DNA of 64,000 nucleotides from Paramagnetospirillum caucaseum (GTDB lineage Bacteria; Pseudomonadota; Alphaproteobacteria; Rhodospirillales; Magnetospirillaceae): assembly GCF_000342045.1 (NCBI RefSeq), contig NZ_AONQ01000007.1, positions 24,844-88,843 on the forward strand, in the 5' to 3' direction. The notes beneath the pieces are model-generated. The model had not been told where the DNA came from. It saw nothing but the letters and a program-made list of their open reading frames with translations, and did not search any database. Positions 1-12,000 of this stretch are shown piece by piece. Position 1 is the stretch's first letter. Every line of letters starts with the position of its first letter. The position numbers were made by a program, and so were the translations under genes.

Positions 1-3000
1 CGGCGAAGCGCAGTTCCTCGACCGAGCTCAGGCGGTCGGTGCCCTCGTCCTGCACGCCGGGATCGATGTCGTCCACGCCCACATACGAGGCGGTGCCGTC
101 GATGCGGTAGCCGGCGGCCGCGCCGCCGAACAAGGCCACGTCGTTGCCGTCCGCGCCGGTCAGGGTGTCGTCGCCCAGGCCGCCGGCCAGGGTGTTGCTG
201 CCGGTCAGGGTGGACAGCGCCGAAATGGTGTCGTTGCCGATGCTGCCGGTCACCGTGTGGGAGGTGGCCAGCGCGGTGGCGGTTCCAAAGGTGGTGATCA
301 ACGCGGTCGGCTGGACGCCGGTGAAGGTCAGGTGCGACAGGTCGATCTGGGGAGCGCCCGCCCCGGTGACGGCCAGGGTATAGGCGCTGGAGGCCGCCAG
401 TTCGATGGTCTGGCCGTTGAGCACGCCGCCGTCGAAATAGTAGTTCACGACACCGCCGCCCAGCTGGAACTTCTCGATCCCGGTGATCTGGGTCAGGTAG
501 TTGCCGGTGAAGGTGTAGAAGCCGAGGCCGTTGTTGCCGCTGCCGTTGACCAGCAGGGTGTCGTAGCCGGTTCCGCCGTCGATGGCGGAGTTGGTGCCGA
601 CCGCCAATGTGCCGACGGTGAAGTCGAAGACGTCGTCGCCGGCGCCGCCCAGGAAGGTGTCGGCCCCGCCGGTGGCGATCAGCGTGTCGTTGCCATCGCC
701 GGCGCTGAGCACATCGATCGCCGCGGTGGATTTCAGGATATCGTCGCCGCTGCCGCCGACGAACGACACCCGGTCGCCGCCGGCGCCGTCGAAGCCCGAC
801 AGCGCCAGATTGCCGAGATAGGCGCTGAAATCGGTGCCAGCTGTCTCGTCGCCGTAAAGGGTGAAGGTGTCCACTCCGGCTCCGGCCACCACCGACAAGG
901 TGGAGACGGGCACATGCGCCACGTCCATCAGGGCGGTGAAACCGTTGAGGCTCAGGGTTTCGACATCGCCGACGGTCATGCCGCGCAGGTCGTTGCCGCC
1001 TTGCAGCAGGATGGTGTCCGAGCCGGCGCCGCCGTCGATGCTCTCGCCCACCGCCCCATTGTTGGCGAAGAGCTTGAACACGTCGTTGCCGACGCCGCCG
1101 ATCATCTTGTCGATGCCCGCGCCGCCGATCAGGGTGTCGTCATAGCTGGAACCGAACAGGTAATCGGCACCGGTGCCGCCGGTCAGGGTAACGACGCCGC
1201 TGGCGCCCGAGGCGTTCAGCTTGACGTAATTGCCGTCGGCGGCGCTCCAGTTGGTGAGCGTCCCCCAATTGCTGAAGGTGAAGCCCGAGGCGTCGAAACC
1301 GACGGTGGAGACATCGATCTCCAGCCGGCTGCCGGTGGGCAGGCCGATGGCCTGCAGCGCCAGGGTGTTGGCAAGCAGGCCGGCGCCGAACTGCGACGCA
1401 TCGGCGATGACCGTCGAATAGCCGCCGCCGATGGCCAGGGTCTCGATATCGTAGAAGCTGACCGCCCGGAGATCGCCGTCCGCCAGAATCTGCACGGTGT
1501 CATTGCCCGCGCCGCCGCTGACGATATCGGCCTCGTGGACCCCGTCGTGCAGACGGAACATCTCGTCGCCCGAGCCGCCCGACAGGGTGTCGACGTAGCC
1601 GGTATCGGCGATGCCTTCCACGGAGTTCAGCACCGCGGTGCCGCCCCCTCCGGACACCGTTCCGGCCGTAAGGTCGGCGATGACGCCGGTCCCCAGGCCG
1701 TACAAGTCCAGAATGTCGGCGCCGGCCCCGCCATTGATGGTGTCGGTGCCGTCGCTCAGCACGAAGACGTCGCCCTGGTTCGAACCGGTGATGGTGTCGT
1801 TGCCGCCGCCGCCGGTGATGCGCAGCGTGTCCTCCGCCCCCCAGTTCACCAGGGTGAGGGAACTGGCGTCGAAGGTGGCGCCGCCGTCGGGCAGATGCAG
1901 GTCCAGGGTCAGCGCCGTGCCGGCGCCGCCGCCGTCGAGTGCCAGACCGGCCAGTTGCCCCATGCCGATGGACAGGGTGGTGGCGCCCGCCCCGGCGGTC
2001 AGGGTCTCGAAATTGCTGATGGCTGCCAGATTGAGGTCGTAGAAGCCGCCGCCGCCGCCCAGAATCAGGGTGTCCGCGCCGGCATTGCCGTTGAGGCTGG
2101 TCCCCGCCTCGGCCGTAAAGCCGGTGGCCAGGGTCAGGGTGTCGCCGCCGCTGCCGCCCAGGATGGTGGTCAGCGCCAGCGCGGCGTTTTCCACCAGGGT
2201 CAGGCCGGTCCCCATGGCCGAGCCGTCGATCACCAGACGGTCGGGACTGGCCAGATTGGCCAGCACCAGTTGGCCCGAGGCCACCATGTCGTTCAGGCTG
2301 CCCGCGCCATCCACGGTGATGGTCAGCGATTTGGCGCCGGGACCGCCGCCGAAATCGATCAGAGCCGTGGCGGTTCCCTCCGCCAGGACGGAGTTCTTCC
2401 AGGCCAGCAACTGCGACATGCCGACGGTCAGATTGAGGGCGCCGAGCGAATCGATCGCCTCGATTCCCGACACCGAGGCCCCCCGCAGGTCCATGGTGGA
2501 GTCGAAGGTCAGATAATCGGCGCCCTGGCCGCCGATGAAGGTGTTGTTGGCGCCCAGCGCCGTCGCGCTGGTCAGGAAGAACATGTCGGTTCCCGACGAC
2601 CCGGTCAGGATGTTGCCGAAATTGCCGCCGACCACCGCGTGGATGTTGCTGAGCGTGTCCGTGCCGATGCCGAGCGCCGAAGCGGTCCCGGCGGCAAGGT
2701 TGACGGCAAGCGCCCCGGTGGCGTGGCTGAAATCCACCACATCGCCGGCGCCCGGCGCCAGTGTCGAGCCGATGACGGTGTCGTTGCCGCTGCCGCTGCC
2801 GCCGAAGACATACAGCGTATCGGTGCCGCTGACGTGGTCGATGGTGACGGCGCCGCTCGAGCCCGCCGCGTCGACCACCCCGATTCCAGCCGCGGTGGCG
2901 TTGCCGCCCAGCGTCAGGGTCGCCGCCGACATCGCCCAGAGGCCGAGCGTCTCGATGCCGCCCACATGGGCGAAGGCCGCGTCGGCGATGGTGCCGGACT

Positions 3001-6000
3001 GGGAAAGCGACAGCGCGTCGCCGAAGCCGGCGCCGCCGGTCACGGTGTCGTTGGCGTCGAAGCCGCCGTTGAAGCGGAAATTGGTGGTGCCGGCGCTGGT
3101 CAGCACGTCGTTGCCGCCGGTTCCCGCGTCGATCACCGCGATGCCGGTCCCGGCATGGATGGTGTCGGCGCCGGAGCCGCCGCCCAGGGTCATCGCCCCG
3201 GAATCATAGGACACCGCCACGGTCTTGCCGTCGCTGAAGGTCAGCTGTTCCACGCCGGTGGCGCTGAGCGAGGTGGTGCCGTCGCTCACCGACAGGCCGG
3301 GGCCGGAGGCGTTGAAGGTCGCCGCGCCTTCGGCCATCTGCAGGCTGACCGCGTCCAGGCCGCTGCCGCCGATCATGCTGGTGGCGCCGCTGCCGGCCGC
3401 CAGGGTGACGCCGCTGCTCACCGCCGAGGCGTCCAGGGCCACCGTGCCGCTGGTGGTGCCGGCGTCGATGGTGGCTAGGCCGGTTCCCGCCCCCAGGGAC
3501 AGGGCCAGATTGCCGGCCCCGCCCAGCGCCAGTTCCTCGACTCCGCCCAGCTTGGCCAGGGTGGCCGGGCCGAGGGTGCCGCTGCCCGACAGGACCACGC
3601 GGTCGGCGCCGTCTCCGCCGATCACCGTGGCGGCCTGCAGCAGGTCGGAGGCGCTCATCTTGATGACGTCGTCGCCGGCGCCGGCGTCGATGAAGGTGAA
3701 GCCGCTGCCGATGTCCAGGGTGTCGTTGCCGGCCGAGCCGGTCACGGTCGCGCCAAAATTGAAATCCACCAGCTTGGTGTAGATTTCCTGGGCGCCCCCG
3801 ATCGTCCGTTCATAGGTGAGGACCACGTCGCCATTGGCCAGGGTGGCCAGCTTGGGCCTGTTGAAGCCGCTGCCCGCCTCGTTGGTCAATTGGAATTCGG
3901 GTCCGACCTTCTGGCCGATGGCGTTGAAATGCTGGGCCAGGACGTAATGGTTGGTCCCATCACTGAGATCGTCCCAGGCCACCATGTAGCCGCCATCGGG
4001 CAAGGCGGTGACCGCCGGATAGCCCTGCCAGCCCGTGGTGGTGGTGTTGACCAGGATTTCCGGGGTATTCACCGGCGTGCCGTCGGCGGCGAAGGCGCGG
4101 GCATAGATGTTGTAGGCGTTGTCACCGGCAAGATCGCTGTGCCAGGTGGCGACGAAGCCGCCATTGGCCAGGGGCGCGATGACCGCGCCGCTCTGGGGGT
4201 AGTCGGTCAGGGCGTTCAACTGGAATTGGCTGCCCATGCTGCCGTCAGGATGAACCACCCGGCCGAACACGCCCTCGGCGGACCCGTCGTTACCCGACCA
4301 GACCACGACCATGTGAGCATTGGTCATGGTCTCCGCACCGTAAACCGGGTCGATGCCGGCCGTGCCGATCTGGAATTCGGCGCCGGTCGGTGCCCCCGAG
4401 GCGTCGTAGAACCGCCCGGCGATCTGCCGCGCGCCGTTGCCGGCACTGGCGGGGTCGTTGTCCCAGGCCACGAAGAAGCCGCCGCCGGCGATGGCGGTGA
4501 CCACCGGCCAGGCCTCGAACCCGGTGGCGACGGAGTTGATCTGCAGCGGGCCGCTCACCGAACCGAGGCCGGAATAACCGCCTTCATAATCCGGGGGATA
4601 GACGCGCGCGAATACGCCGTAATCGGTCCCATCGCCCGTTTCGTCGTGCCAGACCGCCACCAGGCCGCCATTGTCCATCTGGGTGAACTGAAGGTTCCAC
4701 TGGGAACCCGCGGTGTTGTCGTGGACGACGAACTCGGTCCCGAGCTTGGCGCCGGAAGCGTTATAGCGCTGGGCCACGGCCGCGAAATTGTTGCCGTCCT
4801 GGTTCAGGCTGCGCCAGGCCACGATATAGCCGCCATCGGCCAGAGCGGTGACCTTGCTGTCGGATTGTTCGCCGGTGGTGAAGACATTCACCTGGCTGCC
4901 GGCGCCCACCACGGGCGTGGTCGGGGACGTGGCCGAAACGCTCAGCGTGCCATCGGCGAAGACCAGGGTCTCGACGCCGTAAAGGGAATCGGTGCCGTCA
5001 TTGCCGCCCACGGTGTTGGTGTCTTCCACCGTCACGGTGCCGCCCGTGGTGCTGATCCGGTAATCGGCCAGACTGCCCTGGAACACCGCCCGGTCGGTGC
5101 CGGCGCCGCCGTCGAAGCGGTCGTTGCCCGAACCGCCGGTGAAGGTGTCGGCGCCCGAACCGCCGTTGACGGTCACCGCGTGAGCGCGCGACGAGGCGTC
5201 GACGCTGACGTCCCCGGTCTTGCCATAGGCGTCCACGCGGGTGATGCCCGCATCGGTGCTGTCGGCGTTCAGCACCACCGCCTGGCTGAGCGAACCGCTC
5301 GACAGGCGCAGGATTTCCACGTCGTCCACATTGGCGAAGGCGGCGGCGTTGTTCAGGGTGCCCGAGGTGAAATCCTCGAAGGCGATGCTGTCGGTGCCGA
5401 TGCCGCCGGCCACCGTAGCGTTGTCGCCGAGCCTGACGCGGAAATTGGCCGCCGCCGCGCCGGCCTCCAGCAGGTCGGCGCCGCCGCCGCCCGCCAGGTC
5501 GTAGCTGACGTTGGTGTCGTCGCCGCCCTTGATGCGGTCGGCGAAGGCCGAGCCGCGCACCCCCCGGATATCGTTCAGGGTATCGGTGCCGGCGGTCAGG
5601 GTGCCGTCGACGTAATAGGCGTCGACGGCGGTGCCGGAGGCCGCGCCCTCCCAGGCGCTGCCGCTCAGGTTGACGGTAACGCCCGCCCCCGCGTGCTTGT
5701 AGCTGGCCGACACCGTGGCCGTGGCGTTGCCGGTCAGGCTGTCGTCGCCGGCGCCGCCCTCCAGCGCCGACCAGCCGCTGGCGCGGCCTTCCAGGGTATC
5801 GTCGGCGGTCGAGCCTTCCAGCTCGTTGATGTCGGTCAGGGTGTCGTGCCAAGTGGAGGTGCCATCGGTGATGGTCGCCGTCCCGCCGGCCAGCGAGGCG
5901 GTTACCGGGCCGGAATGGAAGGTGAAGCTGACCTTGCCGCCCCGGGTGGCGTCGCCGATGATCGTCTGGTCGGCGCCGCCGACATAGAACACGTCGTCGC

Positions 6001-9000
6001 CGCCGCCGCCGATCAGCGTCGCCTCGCCCAGATTGCCGAGGATCAGTTCGTCGGCCGAGGTGCCGGTCAGGGTGGCGCCCAGCGGCGAGCCGGTGGTGGC
6101 GCCCACGAAGCCGACGACGCGGGTGATCGGATTGTCGCCCGAACCGGTGTCGATATGGTCGATGCCCGAGCCGTTGCCGGCGAACTGGTCCTTGACCACC
6201 ACCATGCCGCCGCCGCCGGCGTCGCTCAGTTCGATGACCAGGTTGTCGCCGACCTGGCGGGCGCCGCGCAGCCCGGCGTCTCCCACCGCCGAGCCGTCCA
6301 GCACGTTGGTGCCGGCGGTATCGACGATGGTGACGGTGCCGGCGGCGGTGGCCGGCGCCACATAGGTGTCGCTGCCGGCGCTGCCGATCACCGAGACCGA
6401 TCCCGGCAGGGAGCCGTCGAGACTCAGCGTGCCGGCGCCGGTCAGCTGGAATTCGCTCACTCCCTTGAGTTCGAGCCCCGCCATGACGCCGGCGGCGTCG
6501 ATGTTGTCGGCGGTGTCCGCCACCCGGAAGATTCCGCCGCCCGCGTTCAGGGAGAGGGCCTGGGCCTGGGCCACGGTCAGCGACACGGTACCGGAATCGG
6601 TGATGACGATGGTGTCGGCGCCATGGCTGATCGCCGCGGTGATGGCGGTGGAATTCAGGTTGGCGGCGCTGTCGGCCACCAGCACATGGGCCCCCGTCCC
6701 CTTGGTCACCGTGCCGACGATATCCTTGGCCTGGGCCGCCGACAGGGTGACCGAGACGTTGCCGGCCACCGAGAAGCTGGACAGGAAAGTGGTGGCGGCG
6801 GTGATGTTGTGCAGGTCGGAATCGGCGGAGAACACGGTGCCCGAAATCGCCACCGTGCCGGCGCCGCCGATGGTCTTGCCCGCCGCCTGGACCATGGACA
6901 GGGTCAGGGTCCTGGTGCTGTCCACCGACAGCCCGGATTGCAGGTCAAGGCCGGCCGAGATGCCGCTGAGATTGGTGTCGGCGGCGATGGCCGTATCGGA
7001 CACCGTCACGGTGCCGGCGCCGCCGATGGTCTTGCCCGCCGCCTGGGCGGCGCTGAGGATCAACTGGCCGCCGCCGGCGATCGTGGTGCCGCCCTGCAGG
7101 GTCAGGGTGGTGGTCGAGATGGTGTGCAGGTCCACCGTGCCGGTGAGGGCGGCGTTGAAGATCTCCACCGCGCCGGCGCCCGAGATGGTCTTGCCCGCCG
7201 CCTGGGCCGAGGTCAGGATCAGCTTGGCCCCGCTCTGGACCGCCAGGCTGGGATCGAGGGTCAGGGTCGTCGTCGCGATGTTGTGCAGATCGACGGTGCC
7301 GGTGATCGAGGTATTGCCGACGGCCACGGCGCCGGCGCCGGCGATGGTCTTGCCGGTGGCCTGGGCAGCGGACAGGGTCAGGGTCGCCCCGGAATTCACC
7401 GTCACACCCGACGCCAGCGAGACGGGGGCGGTGATCAGCCGCAGGTCGGTATTGGCGGCGATGGTGGCGTCGCTGACCGCCACGGTGCCGCTGCCGGTGA
7501 TGGTCTTGCCGGTGGCCTGGGCGGCGGACAGGGTCAGGGTGCCGCCGCCGGTCAGGGCCAGGGAGGCGGTGCCGAGATTGCCGGTGAAGGCCACGTTGCC
7601 GCTGCTGGTGTCCAGGGTGGCCGACAGGCCGCCCGCCGCCAGATTGCTGATGGAAACCGCCGTCAGGTCGCTGCTGGCGGTCAGGCCGGTGACCGCCAGC
7701 TTGGCGGTCGTGTTGCCGGTGACCGAGGCGGCGGTCGCCAGGGTGGTGTAGGGGACCGACACCGTGCCGGCGCCGGTGATCGCCACCGTGCTGCCGTTGA
7801 GTTCCCCCTTGAAGGCCAGGACCTGACTGCTGCTGGTGGTGGCAATGGTCAGCGTGCCGGTATCGGTGAGATTGATGGTGTTGATGCCGGCGTTGAGAAT
7901 CGCCGCCACGCCGGTGGAATTGACGTTGGCCACCGTATCGGTGACCTGCAGGGTGGCGCCGCCCGAACGGTTCAGCACGAAGCCCAGGCCGCCCGCCTGG
8001 GCGGCGCTCAGGCTCAGCGCCCCGGAATCGGTCACCGTCACCACCGCCACGGCATGGTCGCCGGCAAAGGACGACAGCCCGCCGTCGGCGTTGAGGTTGG
8101 CCACCGAATCGGCCACTTCGAACTGGCCGCCGCCGGCGGTCAGGAGGAAGGCCCGCGCCTGGGCGGCGGTCAGCACCACCTTGCCGGCGCCGGTGATGCT
8201 CAGGGCGTCGACCCCGTGGGCCGACAGATTGGTCAGGTCGGCGGCGGCCAGATTGGCGGCGCTGTCGGCAAGGGCGATATGGGCGGTCCCCGCCTTGGTC
8301 ACCGTCAGGTTGAGCAGTGACTGGGCCTGGGCGACGGACAGGCTGGCCGTGCCGCTGCCGGTGACGTCCAGGCTGTCGATACCCTTGCCCACCAGATTGG
8401 CGAGGCCCGAGGTCTGGATGTTGGTGACGCTGTCCGACACGGCGAAATGGCCGCTGCCCTTGCTGACGGTCATGCCGCTGATGGCCGCCGCCTGGGCGGC
8501 GGTCACCGTCAGGGTGCCGGTGCCGCTGATGGTCACCGCGTCGACGCCCTTGGCCTGCAGGGTGGCCAGGGTGGCGGCGGCGATGTTGGCGGCGGTGTCG
8601 GACACCGCCAGGGTGCCGTTGACGGTCAGGCCGCTGAGGGCCGCCGCCTGGGCGGCGGTGACGGTGACGGTGCCGCTGGTGATGGTGACCACGTCGACGC
8701 CCTTGGCCTGCAGGGTGGCCAGGGTGGTGGACGCGATGTTGGCGGCGGTGTCGGTCACCGTCACGGCGCCGTCGATGGAGGCGGCGGCGGCGATCTTGGC
8801 CGCCGTGCCGGTCAGGGTGAAGCCGCCGGTCAGGGTGACCGCCGCCCCGGCGAAATTGCCGGTGAAGGTCTGGGCCGCCGTGATGGGCAGGGTGGCGGCG
8901 AGGCTGGCGGCATTGGAGACGAAGGACAGGTCGCTGGACGCCGTCAGGTCGCTCAGCGCCACGGCGGCGCTGCCGCCGCCGTTGATGCTGCCCGCCGTGC

Positions 9001-12000
9001 GCAGCGCCGCGAAGGTGCCGCTCAGCGTCCCGGCCCCGGTCAGGGTGACCTGGGCGCCGCCGAGATTGCCGGTGAAGGCCAGGTTGCCGGTGGTGCTCAC
9101 CGTGGCGAGCAGGCCGTTGGCCGCCAGGTTGGTGGCCAGGCCCGAGAGGTTGGAGGCCGCGCCGATCCCCGAGGTCACCGCCAGCCTGGCGGTGCCGCCG
9201 CCGTTGATGGAGGACGCGGTCTGCAGGTCGGCCAGGGCGCCCGACAGGGTGCCCGTCCCCACCAGGGTCAGCGGCGCCGCGCCGAAACTGGCGCCGCCCG
9301 CCAGGGCGGGATTGCCGGTGGTGTCGAGCACCAGCCCGAGATTGCCCAGCGCCGAGCGCGGCAGCTGGGTGGTGATGCCGGTCAGCTTGATCAGGGTGCC
9401 GTTGAAATCGGTGCCGGTGCCGAGGCCGTTGACGTAGACGTAGCCGTCGGCGCCGTCGGTGAAGTAGACCACGGAATTGGCCGGGGCCGAGGCGGCGATG
9501 GCGGTCGCGGTGGCGGCCGGCGAGGTGGCGTAGGCCCACGGCGCCGCCAGGTACTTCATGCCCGCCATGCCCTGGAAGGACAGCACATCGCCCGAGGCGT
9601 AGTCGCCGATCACGTCGGGCGCCGCCACGGTGGAATCGGTCTTGGACTGGAAGACGAAGGTATCGTTGCCGGCCCCGCCGGTCAGGATGTCGGCCCCGCC
9701 GCCGCCGACGATGGTGTCGGCCTCGGAACCGCCGGCCAGGGTGTTGGCCGCCGCGGTGCCCACCAGGAACAGCTTCTGCACCGCCAGGCTGATGGTGGCG
9801 GTGGCGGCGGCGCTGTAGCCGATGCCGTCATAACCCTGCCACTGGAAGGTGTCGGTCACCGCCGTGTTGCCCACCGGCACATAGGTCAGGCTGCCCAGCT
9901 GCGACAGCTGGATCACGTCGTTGACGTTGACGGTGGCGCCGCCCAGCTTCAGCGCTCCCGGGGTGGCGATGGCCGAGATCCTGATGGCGTGCAGGGTATT
10001 GCCCAGCCCGGGATCGCCCGCGTTGTAATTGGGGTTGGACGCGGTCATGGCCACGTCCACGTCGCTGAACTTGCCGACGAAGTCCGAGGCGCTGAAGGCC
10101 AGGGACTTGCCGGCCACGCCAGTATAGGTGGCGCTGGTCACCGTGGGGACGTCGTTGGCGCCGGTCACCGTCACCGTGATGGAGGCGGTGGCCACCGCGC
10201 CATAGGCATCGACCACCGTATAGGTCACCTTGTCGGTGGCGGTGGCTCCCATGGCCAGGCTCTGGTACGAGGCCGGCGGGGTGTATTCGATATTGGCGCC
10301 GTTGATGCGGGCCACACCGCCCGACTGGCCGCGCGACACCGAAGACAGGGTCAGGGTCAGGCCGTCGGGATGGCTGGTGTGGCCGTTGCCCAGGACGTTG
10401 GCCACCGAATAGCTGAGTGTCGCATCCTCGCCCACCGCCAGGGTGAAGTTGTTGGCCACCGGCGAGGCCGGGGCTACCACAAGCACCGTCACCTTGGCCG
10501 AGGCGTAGGAGGTCACCACCGAAGTGTCGGACAGGGTGGCGGTGTTCTTCACCGTGTAGGTGAAGGAATCGCTGCCGCTGTAGCCCTGGTTGGCGGTGTA
10601 GACCAGCTTGTTGTTGACGATGCTGACCGTGCCGTTGCCGGCGCCGCCCACCGAGACGATGACCGGAAGGTCGAGGGCCGTATGCCCGGCATCGCTGCGG
10701 GTGTCGTTGGCCAGCACGTCCAGCTGACCGGTGGGGTTGGCCTGGCGGAAGGCGGTATTCAGGGTGTAGCTGTCGGCGTTGGCCGTCGGCACCGCGTTGG
10801 CGGCCTCGGCGGCCAGGGCGGCGATGGCGGCCTGGTTGGCCTGGGAATAGGCGTTCTGCGCGCCGTTGTCGGCGGCGGTGGCGGCGTTGGCCGCCTGATT
10901 GGCGACGCTGGCCTGGGCGGCGGCGGTCTTGGCCTGGGCGGCGGCGGTGGAGGCGGCGGCCTGGGCGGCCAGGGCCTTGGCCTGGGCGGCGGCGGCGCTG
11001 CTGCTGTCGAACGACGAAACGGCGGCGACGGCGTCCGACGCGGTGTTCCGGGCGGCGGAGGCGGCGGTGGCGGCGGTGGTCGCCTTGGCGTTGGCCGTCT
11101 GGGCGGCGGTTTCCTGGTCCTGGTAGTACTGGATGGTGTCCAGGGTGACGTAATTGCCGCTCACCTTCAGCGTATGGCCGTCGTTGAAGGCGACCAGCTC
11201 GCGATACGAGGAATCGGCGCGGTTGGCGGCGGCCGCCGCCTGGGTGGCCGAGGCCGCCGCCTGGGCCAGCGAACCGGCGGCGGCGTTGACGGCGTTGGTG
11301 TAGGCCGACTGCCAATAGGCGATGGCGGCGCTCTGGTCCTGGGCGAAGGCGTTGGCCGCCGCCGCGTCGCCCCGCGACTGCAGGGCGGCGTTGTAGGAGG
11401 ACAGGGCGGAGGAGACCGCCTGTTCGGCGCGGTACAGCTCGCTGCCCGCCACGCTGGTGGCGGTGCCGGCCGCCACGGCGGCCGACGAGGACGCCGCCGC
11501 CATCACCGTCTGGGCGTCGGCCACCTTGGCGTTGAGGGTGACCAGCAAGTTCTTGGCGGAATCGAGCGCCGTGGTATAGGCGCTGCCGCCCGCCGCCTGG
11601 GTGGTGTTGACGGTGTCGAGCGCCGCCTTGTAGTTCACCTGGGCGACCTGCACGGCCTCCAGGGCGGTGACCACCGCGGCCGGGGTGCCGGCCACGGCGC
11701 TCTTGGCGGTGGTCAGGGCCACCCCGAGCTTGGTCATGGCGGTTTCCAGCGCCGCCTTGACGTCGCCCGTATCGGTGACGGTATTGGCGTATTCGGCCGC
11801 CGCGGTGGCGGTGCTGTTGGCGATGGCCGCCGTCTTGGTGTCCGAAGCGTTGGTCGCCGCCGAGGCGGCCTCGGTCAGCGCCGTCTGGGCCGCCGCCACC
11901 GCGTCCAGGGCGGCGTTGTAGGCGGTCACCGAGGCGGTGGCCTTGGCCGCCGCCGCCTGGGCCAGGGCCAGCTGGTTCGAAACGATGGCGCTCTGTTCGG

